Positions 44,401 to 58,000 of a DNA stretch of 64,000 bases are shown in pieces. Within the stretch, counting starts at the first letter, position 1. Each line of letters starts with the position of its first letter. Source of the DNA: Zygnema circumcarinatum (lineage: Eukaryota > Streptophyta > Zygnematophyceae > Zygnematales > Zygnemataceae); assembly GCA_037447605.1 (NCBI GenBank), contig CM074818.1, positions 1,452,932-1,516,931 on the forward strand. Reading direction: 5' to 3'. The position numbers and the translations under genes were made by a program. The notes beneath the pieces were generated by a model. That model was not told the origin of the DNA and ran no database searches. It was given only the letters and a program-made list of their open reading frames with translations.

Positions 44401-47400
44401 GGGTGATTCAGCCGTTAAGGGACATATAGCGTCTCAATGGGCTCCCATCACGAGTGTGTTAGTGAAGAATCCTCGAACCATTTGTTAAAGACTTTTGTAG
44501 CAATTTGCTTGTCAATGTTTTCCTGATTAATTATAGACACCGAAGGTGTTTGGGCCAATGCGGGTTCAATGCAGCCTCTCGTACCGGCTGTGGCAGCAGC
44601 TGACGGGAGGTGGCTGGTGAGCGAACCCCTCACAGCTGTGCTGAAGCCGGGGGGCCACGGAGCAATCTGGAAGCTTGCTTGTGATGAAGGGGTCTTTCGA
44701 TGGTTTCGAAAGAAAGGTCGAAAAGCGGCGATGGTGCGGCAGATCAGGTGCAAAATAAGCCAAGTATCATACTACTTTGCATTACATGGGCTTTTTGAGA
44801 GTGTAGACGTGAGAATGGGGCAAAATGTCAGTTCCATTATGCATGTGGATAAGCATTCGACGGAATGTGGATCACGTGAAGAATTCAGCACAGCATTCTC
44901 GGCATACTCATCAAAGAGTCTTTAAGTTGAGTATTATTGAGACAGGTGGAGTGGGAGCTGTGTGTTCGGGGAACAGCAATCCCATGGCAGGCACTGACGT
45001 AACTATGCTGGCTCTCTCTGGTGTGGGCCTCCGAGGAAACAAGGTATTATTTATTTCTCTCTTGTCCGATGGTCATTTCCTCACTCTTAAACAACGGTCT
45101 GTATGGCTCGCGTGTGGCTGTTTGCCAGCGACTTAGATCTCTTGGTTAAAGAACCTGACTTACCACCATCGCGGGGTGCAGAAATTCGGGTTTGCTTCCT
45201 GTGACCGGAATGTGGGCACGGCAGAAGGAGTCAATGTACTTAGTGAGACGCAAAGGCCGGATGGAAGCTGGGAATACGGTGTGACCTGTGTGGAATACAC
45301 AGAGTTTGGAAAATTGGGGATTGCAGATGTCACAGTCGCGCCTGGCAGGTACAGTAGCACTCCCTTTTTATGCTCAATGCACTGATAAGTGTCCTGCCAC
45401 GGTTCGATTAGGGCTTGCTGGATATGAATGATTGTGATCCCCTCTCCTTCTTACGAGATCCATACTTTAGCGAATGGCCTAACGCTGAGATTATGGGCTC
45501 TGGGGAGAGGTGATCGAACAGCCTGCAATCGCAGTTCCCTGCCAACACAAATGTGCTCTATGTAGACTTGGCAGCCGTGGAGCATGCAGCGTCCACAAGT
45601 TCGCAGGCGGCGCTGCCCGGCCTTATTATGAACCTGAAGAAGCCTGTCAATTTCATGGATTATCTTGGTCGAACTCACAGGTCTGAATTTGATGTTTTCT
45701 TTACTGCTTGTTCGATGTGTTTGATATACATGTACATGTTTCCTGGTCCTGACTCACGGAGACAATTACTTCATGATGATTTGAAGGCTGCATCCTGTGC
45801 AAAAGATCACATTCACAAGCTCACAAAGACAAACGGTGTGGGGTGGAGAAACAGTGTGAAGGCTGGTAGGCTGGAGTGCACAATGCAGAATGTTGCAGAC
45901 TCGCTCACTGATACCTTCTCGGAGCAACTTCCAGTCAGCGAGCATGGTAGGCCTACACTCATCACCTTCTGGGAGCCGGCGTGATAATGATCAGTGAAGA
46001 AGTCTTCATTTAGAGTAAAGAATGATGCAATCTGGGTCTGAGACTTGCTGCATTTATGATGCAGGGGACCTTTCAACCTTTCTGTTGTATAACGATAGAC
46101 GGAAAGTGACCTCTTCGGCAAAGAGGCGCAGAAAGCCGGACGAAATCTCTATCCATCAGGTTTGCAAAATTCTTGCCCAGAAATAATTGCAGCAGTATTA
46201 TCTTGCTGAAGGTTCTATGTTCATCCTGATCTTGCTAAAGTGTCAATGGTCAGTCTGAGGTAAAAGTTGTCCTGACTAACCCTAATTGACTTTCTGTTGC
46301 CTCTTTTTCTTGTATTGGAGCATGCAGACGCCCGACGGCTCTTTCCTTGATCTTAATCGCAATGCAGCGGAGCTTTTCACCTCTTGCGGAGTCACCTTGC
46401 CAGTTGTAAGTGCTCTTGCTTGATGGCATCTTCCAAGAGTTTGAAGCAGTTTTGAACCCTCAGCAGATACCTGGCTATAGTTTTTAACTATGAACCAAAG
46501 CACATCGCTAATTCTAATTCTGTAATGGCGCATTTTTTGGACAGATGGAGAGTAATCAATGCTACCTTCATGATCCACCTCCGTTTATTGTTCTTTTCCA
46601 CCCAGCACTGGGGCCTCTTTGGGATGTCATACGGCAAAAGGTGAGCTATTTTTCTGAACGCACTGCCGCATCGTCAATTCACTACCGAAATTAGATATTT
46701 CATATTCCAGTTTTTCATGCTGAGTGAAGGAGGAAGGTATTTGGGGTATTCCAGCAGTTCTGTCCTGATTACTGTTCATATGTTGCTCGAGGGGGATCAC
46801 ACTATCTCCAGCTGTCACATGATGTAGGAGAATCTGACAGTAGTCTATGGTAAGGAAGTTTTCAGTTCAGGGGGTCTTACAGTGTTATCGTTGTGCAGGT
46901 GGTGGGGGGCTCGATAGCTCCCGGCTCGGAGGTGCAGCTCGAGGTGGCAGAGCTGCTGTGGCGGGACGTGCACGTAAGGACTCCCGATTCAAATTGACAA
47001 TCATGCATGCGTGCATTTGTAGTTCAAGCGGTCGATTTCGAAGTTCCAACCGTATCTTGCATGCATGTCCGTATCCATCATGTCCCTAAGGTTTAAGTCC
47101 TGTGATGTGAGCATTCGCAGCTAATGTGATGACAAAACATAGTATAGAATCCCGAAACTGCATTGCTTCTCCATGCATCTGAACACCTATCTGCAGCGTT
47201 GATGCACTCTGCCCCCAAGCACGTATGCATAAGTCCAGTGATAGCCAGGACGGAGAGATATTGGTGATTAAAAGAGCATGTTTGCGGGCGGCAGGTGGAC
47301 GGCAGCCTGTTGGTGCATGCCCAGAACGTGTTTGGGGATATGGAGGAAACAGATGAAGGGGAACAGTTGCTTCGATATGGACAAAGGTATTGTCCTTGTC

Positions 47401-48735
47401 TCCTCCTGTTTGATGGGTGTATAACTACTTCCATGATGGAGCTTTTAGATCCACGAGGTGCCTGGAAGGTCATGGACAAGATCTGCTTGTGCATGATGAT
47501 GATCGCCCAGTTGAGGAACATCCTCCACATTTTGTACTGCAAGCTTTAGGGTTATTCAGATCTTGACCGTTCCTCACCCTATAAAGAAAAAATGCTCTCG
47601 CTTTCTTCTCAGCGTTTTTTTCTTAGACTCCACTGCAGACAACTGACGACCATTCACCATGCTGAGAAAGTGCTTCTAAACATAGCCCTGAAGCTGACCT
47701 GTTGGAGCCAATGAATGACTGCCAGCTGCCCCTCTGACTGTGGATGAACCTTGTTGCCTTTGACAGATGTGGACGCTGCCGGTTAGAGCGGGTGACGGTT
47801 CGCAACCAAGGAGTGGATTGGGAATCCAAGGGAAACGTGTTGTGGCAGCATAAAGTTCATCGACGGGAAGTTGTTCAAATTGTTCTGCACGGAGATGCAG
47901 AATTCGATGCGCGAGATGTGACTTTAGAGGTATGGTTTACTCTTCTCTGCATAGCTGCAGTTGCTTGAGTGGGTTTCCTTGAAAGTCATGGATTGCTATC
48001 CTCTAATGGAACTTTGTTCTGTTATTGTTTCACATGAATCACGGTCCCGTAGGCAGACAAACGTATTGTAAACATTGAAAAACTCTATACAGCCAAGCTG
48101 GCAACTTGACTGAGTGGCAATAGGGAATCATGCCAGCAATTCCGATCATACAGAAATTAGTGTTTGTAACTACGTCAGGAGAGCCAGCCTGAAGTTTTTG
48201 ATTAGTGACAGTTCCATGTCGACTTTTGTTGCCCTGTTGGCATTCCTTTTTGAGGTGCTTCCCCACAAGCAGTTGTAGTTCCTTCCCATCTGTCGTAACA
48301 AGCGAACCTCGGTTCAAGAAGGCTGATGTCCCTCTGTCTGGGTTCAGGGATCGCATGTATTTGAAATCCCAGCAGGCCACCGATTGCGACTTATCAGTGG
48401 AACCACAGGTTCGTTATAGCCTCCGCTGTCATCCCATCCCGTGTCAGAGTTCGCTTGCGTAAGCAGGGTGATAGTAAAAGGGCAGTCTTTGTAAAGTTTG
48501 TACTGTACTGATAGCAGTGTTTGCTTTGCGCTGCAGAAGGTACAGAAAGCATAATTTAGGTTGGGTTGTTTTTCCTAACATGTTATTGAGAGGGAGGGCG
48601 ACAGGCTTCCAAAGGGTCCTTGAACCTCTTCAACACGATAAGGACTCCATCTCTCGTTCATCATGGGAGTGGCATTACCATGTTTTGGAGGAAAGCTCAG
48701 TGAAGCTTGATCTAAAGGAGGAGACGTGCAGCTGA
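41497..48735 (+). CDS. UGP3: Plastid UDP-glucose pyrophosphorylase 3 (sulfolipid precursor synthesis)
   Basis: Seventeen exons: 41497-42716, 43069-43240, 43443-43592, 43953-44114, 44575-44747, 44977-45043, 45182-45348, 45522-45680, 45855-45946, 46065-46159, 46328-46405, 46545-46640, 46899-46973, 47295-47386, 47767-47929, 48348-48408, 48605-48735. They join to 1050 aa, longer than the roughly 880 aa of Arabidopsis UGP3 because of the N-terminal exon. The enzyme makes UDP-glucose in plastids for sulfoquinovose (SQDG) synthesis. The catalytic region starts near residue 465: EIYPLGGAGDRLGL (nucleotide loop), TPVAIMTSAAKQNH, FRLFEQPLVPAV, KPGGHGAIWKLA, SGVGLRGNK, GRLECTMQN. The C-terminal half holds FIVLFHPALGPLWDV and the beta-helix-like part VDGSLLVHAQN, RNQGVDWESKGNV. 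The N-terminus is Ser/Arg-rich and reads as a transit peptide. A 36-residue tandem repeat sits near residues 302-373. Confidence 0.95.
42400..42615 (+). repeat. 36-residue tandem repeat inside UGP3 exon 1
   Basis: Two 108-bp units (from 42400 and 42508) encode ESPGLFPTQVMELMDWEGRY and DTPGLFPAGVIQLMDFEGRY, each followed by a Ser/Lys-rich spacer. From memory of the family, the equivalent Arabidopsis region has no such repeat. Confidence 0.8.
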
Positions 48736-49804
48736 AGGCTCTGATGTACGGATTCTGTAAAACAAGAGCTTAGCGTTTTTCACCATCTGCTCGCTGTTTT
48801 ATTGCTTAACTGGGACGGAGAGGTCTGAAAGAGAGGTAGGTGCTTGTATCATCTCTCCGATGATGTCCATCTTAGTTTCAGTCACACATTCATTTGGGGT
48901 AACCCCCACACTTTGACTTGGGATTTTAGACTCAGGCCAGTGTACGTAGGGACCTCCCATGCGCCCCCTTGCAGCCATTTAATGCCCCCTGTGCTAGGGC
49001 GGCTCGTTTAGCCTTGACTCTGCCATACTATCGCACATGCTCCCCTTATTTTGGAATGTAAATGATTCTCAATTTGAGGAAGGAATTGACACACTTTACC
49101 AGTACTTCGTGTTCGGTCACGACATAACGATAGACGTTGGATCTGCACTCGTGCACACCCTCTGAACCAGGCGATGCATGCACAGTGTGCTACTTGAGCA
49201 TCGCATGCATGCATCCCTTTCCGATATGAACCAAGCACGTTCTCTGTATCATGGAGTCCCAAAGTAGTTCGTTTCCAGCGCTCTCGCTCCATGAAAAAGT
49301 GATAAGCATTTCACAAAAGGATCAAGTGAAGGTGCGTCTCCATGGTCTAACTTCATGCAACTTCATCCAGCTTTGCAAAAAAATAAAACACGAACGCTTC
49401 TGCTGTAACTCTTTGTGAAAAGTGACGAGCATTGGCAAACAAACAAAACGAAGGGTGCATAAGGCAAGTCTAAACAATTGTGCGCTTTTGAAAGTCCCTT
49501 GCCAAACTACCTCCCTCGACTGCGACACAAACAACTGTGGACGCTGTATCCATGACATGGCATGGCATGGCATATGAAGCTATTCAGTTAAAAAATCTCA
49601 CATTTTGAAGAAGGAAGGTAAATCTTAAAACATGCTACATAAATATGCAAATTTGATGGAAGTTTTCTAGTATCCATGGAGTGTTTTGCCGTCTCCGGCC
49701 TTTCCTGCACGGACCTTCGCCGCCTAAGTACAAAGGCCCCTCAATAGAGTCAGGACATCGAACCGTGAAGACATAAACTACGGGGAAGAGATGTGGCATT
49801 TATC

Positions 49805-49913
49805 TTACGATGGCGAGGCCATCAAATGTACATGGACAAGATCAGGATGGGAAACCACGAGGAACTGTCGGAAAGGACCTAAGGACAAAAGAAACAAGCG
49901 AGGAGCGGAAAGC
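49805..49913 (-). repeat. Dispersed repeat, copy D
   Basis: On the minus strand it shares TTTTGTCCTTAGGTCC, TTCCTCGTGGTTTCCCAT, CTTGTCCATGTACATTTGA and the hairpin GATGGCCTCGCCATC with the other copies. Its plus strand can be read as a short open frame beginning MARPSNVHGQ. Confidence 0.8.
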
Positions 49914-49934
49914 TACGCCTAGACAGAACAACGT

Positions 49935-50911
49935 TTAAAGCCCTCCTTCGAAGCAGCTGCGAAGGTCGCCGATCGATGTGCGCCACATCACATCGCGCGG
50001 AGGGAGGGAGGGAGGTAGGGAGGGAGCGACGGAAGGCCATCGCCACGACCACCAACAAGTGCGGCTTGACGCCGAAGGAGCGGAGAAGCGAGAAGAAGGG
50101 CAGCGCTGAAGGGCGACGGAAATGCGCTGTCGATAAAAAGCAGCGAGGATCGGCGGAGAAGGAGAGGAGGGCTTTTTTCCGGGGCCGTGCGCGCATCTCG
50201 ACGGAGCGATGGGCGCACGCACGCGCTGGCGGAGGAAGGACGGCATCCAAACACGCGTCGAGGCGACCACAAATCGCAACAGCCATAGGAACAATCTCGT
50301 CGCCCGCGTCACGTCACGGCGGGCACATGCGCGCTCCTTGCGAAGGGCCGCCTCGCCCTCATGCTGCGCTGCACGCGATGGGGCGGAGCGGCCACAAACC
50401 CAACATCCCCGAACACGCGCCGAGCAGCCCCGGCCATGAGGCAAACATGTCTCGGCGCGAACAATCAACTCGGGCGAGGGGGCACAATGTACAATGTGGC
50501 TTGGCTCGCGGCGCACACGGAAGTCGGCCTCTTTCGCCATTGCAGCAATCGCCTCGCGCACAACATTGTGAGGCAAAGTGCGTTCGCCGCCGCGCGCATC
50601 GACAAAGATGGACGCCCTCCTGCACATCGATCAAATCCCCACAAACACAACAAGGAAAAGCCTACAAGGGGGGGGGGGGGGTTGGGGGAGCCCGAGACAA
50701 AGTCGCGCTCCAGGCTGAAACCGGCGCTCCGGGCTGGCCCGGGGTCAAACGAAGAGTGGAAAATATCGGGATAGCAGCCAACCAAGCCCAACCAAGCTCC
50801 AGGACCAGCACAAGAACGGAGCTTAGCACGCGCAACATCGGAAGGTGCGCAAAAAACTCAGTAACAACAACCTCGTCAGTCAAAGCAAAAAAAAAAACAA
50901 AACTAAGTTGA
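49935..50911. other. GC-rich island with overlapping long frames, no recognisable gene
   Basis: This kilobase is markedly richer in CG than its surroundings. It supports a 311-codon frame on the plus strand (49976-50911) and a 230-codon frame on the minus strand (49935-50627). The minus frame includes LPHNVVREAIAAMAKEADF, which looks protein-like, and another minus frame (51000-51344) lies just upstream of it. No domain was recognised on either strand. A G homopolymer of about 13 lies near 50669. It may be a decayed mobile element or transferred fragment. Confidence 0.3.
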
Positions 50912-52010
50912 TTTTGGTATGCAATAATAGAGTTGACGATTTAAAATTCTCTGCCAAATAATAAATTAAACCCAATGTTGAATCGATTTCAGGATTATAT
51001 TATTTTATCCCCGTTTTATTTGAGCTGGACACGCGAGGCAGACTCAACGGCAAGGGCAGCAAATGAGGCCGCACGAGCCTGGGCACTAGTAGGAAGCAAA
51101 CTATCGGCATCACGCAACGCAACCTACCATCATCAACACGAGCAACAACAGGCTGAAGCAACGGACGATCTGCCACAAGAAAACGCGAAGCCAAAATAGG
51201 AGCAACAAGAGCCCAACTAGCAGGCGGGGTGAGTCCCAAACCGCCCGCTCGCGTACGTGTAAACGAGCCCTTTGGTCGATCGAAGATACCAGGACCCAAA
51301 AGGCGATGATGTACAGAAAACAAACGCTCATCAAAAAATCGCAATGACCCAAGAAAGCAAGGGTCCTAAACCAAGTCACTGTTTCTTTCAGAAAAAAATT
51401 GGAAGGTACCTTGACCTTCAATAATATGGCAAATTTTGTCCCGAGCACTTTATTTCTTCCCTAAAGGTGCAAGTAACAAGGCGCAGAAGGAGGCTCTGCG
51501 TACCGCTTATTTATCGTCACTAGTACACTAGTACTCACTCGGCTCTGCCACGTCTCCCCTTCCACAGGATCTGGGCTCTTACCGCACTAAAGCCTGAGCC
51601 ATAAGCCGCTACTGAGCTGCATCTACCCAAACCCAGAACGCAATTTCCCTAATCTGATAACTCTCTAAAAAAAGGAAGAAAAAACTAGTTCAATCCGTCA
51701 AACCTCTGCCTGGGTGCTCGAAGGTGAACAAAAACCTTCAAAGGAAAAAAAGAATAAACCCAATCTCGGACCTCCCTTGCTTAAACTATTCAATGGTGTC
51801 TCCAGTTTGTATAGTCCATTCTATGTCGCTCTCCCTCCTTTGGATCGATCTCTCTCGCCCCCTTCTTTCGCTTTCTTCATTCTGTCGCGCTCTCTCTCCC
51901 TTCTGTCGCTTTTTCTTCTCCCTCCTGTTGCTCTCTCACTCTCACTCCCTTCTGTTGCTCTCTATATCTCCCTTCAATCGCTTTCTCTCCCCCCTTTCTG
52001 TCGCTCTCCC

Positions 52011-55000
52011 TCAGCTTGCAGCTGCTGCTGAGCGCCCTCCCACAGAAAGAATGGTTTCAAGGGACGACTGCTGCTGAGGCTGTAGGGCGTTCCATGTGGC
52101 CGTTAGAACTGCTGGCGGCGACGACTGCTGGAACTGCCTCAACACAGAAACCATCCGAGCGGTGGTTTCTTCCGTTGCCAAATCCGAGCCTCCCGAGAGC
52201 ACCTGCAGGCCCTCTTATGGCTTTCAGTTCTCCCACACTCAAATGCTGTTACAAGTACCTACCACTAAGTCTATATTTTCGCTAACTTGCCCAGGAATTC
52301 GGTGAACGTGCGTTGACTCACTCAAGAATGCGGCGGCATTAACCGACTTCAATCATTTCAGACTCATATGAAGGGATGGTTGAGCTGGCAGATAATCCCT
52401 TTCTACACATAACTCTTGTCTGAACAAACCAAACTGGTAAACATGGCATGCAAATGCACATGCATCAAAAAGGAAGTTCAGGCTCGCCACTCACATCAAC
52501 AAACACAGAGACCACTTTGGGAAGGTTTTCTAAGTTGCTGCCAAGGAGCCTCTGATCGGACCTGTACAAAACCACACACTGCTCAAAGTCAGCACTGACA
52601 AGGAGTGGAAGGAAAAGGAGTGCGTGAAAGAAAGAAAAGGAGCGAGACCGGAAAGACACACGGACGGACGGAAAGCGAGAGACAGAGAGACAGTGAGAGA
52701 GGCTGATTCTGAAGTTCTGACCTTTCCACCATTCCACAGAGCTGCTGGTGCACGAGCTTGGCCTCCACCAGGTCCCCTCTCACAGGCAGGTAGCCCAGCC
52801 ATGCCGGCAGCACCTGGGCCACGTCAAAGTGGTCTGACTGAAATTCGCACATTTTCCCAATGGCCGAAATCGCATTGTCCGTTGCCATCACGTTCTCCGC
52901 GGAGCGGCACGACGACGACTGCGTCACCAAACTGCAGAGGCGTTGGAGAGCCTCTGTCACCCCACACAGCAATGCATGCATGCATTCACGAGTGTTAGAC
53001 CAGATACTGAAACGGTGAAAGTTTTGAAAGTAGTTATCCTGAAAGGGAAAGGGAATTGATTTAACTAAGAATATCTCACACTTAGGTATTGAATCGTATG
53101 AAACATGGTGAAAAAGAACACCATGCATGCACAGTTGGACTGTGATGCGTTAAAAAGAAAGTAAGCTGTTCAATCACTGTGGTCAGTAATCCCTAACGCT
53201 CACCCCGTGGCACAAACTATAAGCTCGCACAGTCATCCATATCCAGAAATGGCCAAAGCAACAATCATTAGTCAGCACTACGATTTGGATAGTGGTTTGT
53301 TTGTCTGACTTTTTCGAAAACACTAGACTAAAATTACTATAACAATGAATGAGGAAGCCAACACACGCACACTCACAATGACAGTGCGATAAGGTTCAAG
53401 TCAAACCTCACAACATCACTTCCACAGCTTTTCAGATCAGTTTCCACTGAAGGCTCAGTGAATGATGCATAAGAGTGCGTTCCTGTAGAGCTTCCAGAAC
53501 CTAGAAACTCATTCAAACATTCACAGAGTGATAAAGAAACTCACCGCCTACAACGGGCCTGAATGTTTCTCCTCCGAACTGGGCACACACTCCAATGCCA
53601 TACACAGCTGCCTGCATGGCACATGCGTGGATGAACTCAAACTTAACTTCAAATACATACTTACCTACAATAGTCATTCCATTACTATGTCCTCTTCATG
53701 AGCTCCCCCTTCTGGCTTTAAGCAGCAGCACATAGAGCACTACAGACCAAACATTTGTGATGTGGGTGGCCCAAACGCACAAAGCGACTAGGGAATCACG
53801 AATCCAAATTACCCTAAACGCGCTGAAATCTAAGTAAACAGGTGATGAAGTAGAGGCGTAAAAGTGGGGAGGATAGAGCACCTGTCGCACATCAGGATGC
53901 TCGTCCGAGCAAGCTTCAAGAATAGAAGGCAGAAATGGTTTGTAGTATCTGCCGTCAGAAAACGAGCCAGAAATGATTCCAAAAGTCAATAAAAGCTGGG
54001 AGAGTGCGATTGCAGAGACCATTAATGAAGATCAAGAATAGTCGAAAGAACAGAAACGGGTCAAAAGAAAACAACAATGCAAGGAAGAATTGTAAGGTTT
54101 CCGGGTTCATGTGTCATGTAAGAAAGTGGAATTACATGCTGGGAGAGAGTTCCCTGGGGAGAGAATTAAATAAGCAACATTGAGAGAAATATGTGAGTGA
54201 GCGGAGGACGAGCGAGAAGGGGAAAGTGGCATCTCAGCCTCAAAAATCAGCACCTTTTTATATTAAGTTTGGTCACCCCCCAGCCTTCCCATCATCGAAC
54301 CTCAAATGAAAAAGAGGACAACTTACTTCAAGGCTGAGTTGCCAAAATGTTCCGCCACGTCGTCGAAAATGCAGATAGCCACTCTCCGCTCGCCAGGTGT
54401 CGCATCCTTTTGCTGGATGCATTCACCGAATCCAAAAGACTGAATCCTTAGTTCTGTCAAAAGTCGAAGTATTCTACATCTAATGAGACGTGCTGCCAGC
54501 CTATTTTAGAACCCATTTTTTGGCTTAAAAATGCCTAGCATGACAGACAACCTAACCCACACACCTCCAGAAAGGCTCTCTTTCTTACCAGGAGGGGATG
54601 AAGGAGACTGGCGAAGTCGTCAAAGAAGGGCACGAATTGTTCCTTGAAAATTTTTATCAAGCTGCCTAGAACCTCGCCCACCTGCAAAACCAGGCGAAAA
54701 CGGTATAGAAACACAAAAATTCGCAATTTTCATAGGATACCAACAGCAGCTGTTAACGAACACTTGTCCATGGAAGCCTACAAGCTCTAAAACCCACCTG
54801 CTCGAACACAGCATCTTCCTGCTCGTTCTCTTCCTCCAATAGCTCCTTTTCCTCTTCATCGAAGTCCTCTGTATGCCGCCTCTTTCCTCTCTCTACCCGC
54901 CGTGACCGGCTTGCCTCCATCACCAGCTTCAACTGATCCATGATGGCCTGCACTTGCTCTTGCGATAACAAAGAGCCTGCAATCTGAAAAGCAGAAAAAC

Positions 55001-58000
55001 AACAAAAAACAAGTGAATATGACCGGCACACCTACAGCATCAGCACACAAATCCAAAATCAATCATATGCTACGGACTAATGGACCAGGGAACAGGCTTA
55101 GTTAATAATCTTTACTTCTCGGACTACTTCAGCCAGATTGGTTCGTTGAAATGCTAACGACTCTATTAAGTAGGGACATGCGAGCAGTGGAGAGACAAAA
55201 CTGTGAAGAAGGATGAGGCGATAAAAACAACTAATTGGATAGCGTCTGGAAACAACAAGGAGGGTACTGTAAAGGAAGGGTTCAAGGAAGATGCACGAAT
55301 AACCATTGAGTTGAGCTCAAGAAATGAGTCGGGACAAGATGCAGACCTGAATGCACTCGTTCAGAGCCTCCAGCATCTCAACGCATATCTCCACATCTGG
55401 TTCCTGTCCATCACAATTTTCTCAAATGCATCAGCATTGCCTTGCATGCCTACAGACGGCTTACTGCCTGGGAGAAGATGCTATCCACACAAAGCTCGAT
55501 CCCACAGCACTTTGGCTCAAAAAGCATAACACAGAGAATGCGGCGCATAGAATATTGTCACGGGACAGAGGTCAGATACAACATGATCGTAACGGTAGCT
55601 CAAGAAGATTTCAGAGAAAGCCGAAAGTGCATAGTGCACGCACTCTCAAGCATTTCGTAGACACGCGCATTGTAACATATTCCAGAAATGGCCCGAGAAT
55701 AGAAACTTTTCAGCTTTACATTGTTAATAACGAACATAAAAACATGATAATCATGATCCGTAGCGCCGGCTGCCATTTATGCTTTTGGCGTGTCGCCAGA
55801 GAAGTTCTGACCACACGCCAATCAATCCCTGTGATCGGCTGAAGGGACATCTCATTCGCATCGCTCATGGACTCTAGTGTAGCTTTCAGTACTTCATTGA
55901 AAAACGGATTGTACTTAAACACTTGTGAACAGTTTTAACATTCGTCATGTTCCTACCTCTCTTCTAAGTAAGGGGTGTGCTCATGGTTTGAAATGAAAAA
56001 GTTCAGCTTGCAGAGCACGGAAGATGTTCTGACCTTGTGCATAACCTCAACAAGAGGAGGTACTAGAAAATCCAACAGCTGCTTCACAAAATTTTGGTCA
56101 CGCTTTGGCTCCAACCCTTTCTCCATTGCTAATTTTCCAGCCCTCAGGAGCTGGGGTATAGCTGTTAGTTCCACCCCTCCCACAACCCAGCTTATCAGAT
56201 AATTCCCGAGAAGTACTGGAAAATTCAGTTTTCCAATGCCACATAAGGAGGCCTTAAAAAGAAGGGAAACAAAATGGCTGAGATAAAAGGCCTGACCTGT
56301 AATGGCAGCCTTCCGAACATCCTCGTGGAAATAGAACTTCAGAAGAGGCACCATGAGGTTTGCGACCTATTATGGGCATGCCAAACCAGGAACCCAAATA
56401 AAGCTCGTCAAACTATCGTAAAGAACTCTCAGCAAAATTTGTAGACCTCATGCAATAAAAAGCATTTCCAATGAGGCATTGGATAGTTTGTCTGATGTAG
56501 TCGAAGTACTCACCTCATCGATCCAGGGGTTGAAACCCTCCTTAAGCTCATCCACATAACAGCATAGCATGCTGCAAGCTGTTGCCTTTTCCTCCAACAC
56601 GCTCGTACGTATCCCGATCTTCTTATCACCGATGGTAAGTGTCTCGACACTGCATTGTCAACCACCCCTCAATATCAGTAAGTCTGTTATGGTAAAGAGT
56701 GACTTGCATGGGTACAAGTGAAGACATCATAGTGACCTTGACTAAGACTTTGCTTCAACGCACTATATTCGAACCATCATTTCTTTCTTCACCGTGACTC
56801 TCACCAAGGCACAGCCAATAAAGTCAATTTAACTGCCTTGCCCTACACTCACTGGGCCCGATTAGCAACAACTTCAACTCCTTCATCTAGGTGCTACTCG
56901 AGCATACGCACCTATCGTCATCTTCATCGTCCTCATCATCCGAATCCGCATCTGTAATGGTGACATCAGGCTTGAGACTAGCGGAGCGCATCAAAGGTGG
57001 CATGACTATATGCATGAATGGAAGGAACTCCAGCCCCAAACACTTGCAAAGGCGTGCCCATGCTTGTAAGCGATAACTGGTGGTAGGGTCATCCTCCTCA
57101 GACTCGCTACCTTGCAGCTGCATCAGAACATCCATGACCTGGCCAACCCCGCAACAGTTTCGTGTAGTTGCTATTGTTAAAAATACATAATGAGCAGCCA
57201 CTTAGAATAACTAGAAAGAAAGGTAGTCTATCTAAAGCTGCTCACTGATTCCCCAATTTCAACTTGGAAATCCATTCGGTGACAGAAGCCTTGATAGACC
57301 AGCTTGGATTTACATCTGCTCGTCATTACACCTCTGAATAAAGCATGAGAGTCATTTTTATGTCTGTTCTACAAGATGCTAATAAACTTTTTCGTCAAAG
57401 TACGAGTGATAAGAAGTCCCAATGCCCCAAAAAGTCCCAATGCCGTCCACAGCCTCAAGATCACTAAATGCCGCATACTAAATATCCCTTTTTGCACACG
57501 CCACTGTAGGCTAAACCTTTTGCAGTTGAAGTCCTACGGAACTAAGTAACTGGCGATCTCAACATGGATCCAAAACTCGCCTTCCGCATGTTCTCACTTG
57601 ATCCCTGCTTGACCCGTCCCTTGACATTCCAATGTACTTCTGCCTCTAAAAGTAGTTTGAGGTAAATACTTTTGACTGCCAACCCATGCAAACGTTGATT
57701 GGCTAATGATAGGCACCTCACCTGCCTAGCATCTGCTCGGAACTTCTCCTTCCCCACTGCCATGCCCACCAGACTGATGCACTCCAACGACTTCGAGCGC
57801 AGCATGCGCTGCTCCTTATCCACACACTTTGTAAGAATTATCTTCAAATATGGCATCACGGTGTCGTAATATTTTTGAAATTGCTCCTGATTTCCAATAA
57901 CCACCATCAGACGACTGCCAGAAGCATCAAATGGAGGTTCTAAGTCCAAATCCAATCGATGGTTACCTTCCCTTCAATGATCGCTAAAAGACAGGAAAAT

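Larger units (their letters stand above)
48736..52010. other. Convergent 3' region between UGP3 and importin genes
   Basis: About 3.3 kb between facing stop codons. It contains dispersed-repeat copy D, a GC-rich island and, close to the importin stop, a CT-rich stretch (51820-52015). No gene was confidently recognised. Confidence 0.45.

Noticed and set aside
55716-55922. Extra importin exon
   Set aside because: Conserved sequence runs directly from exon ending MHK (56034) to EPDVEIC (55403), so this frame is intronic.
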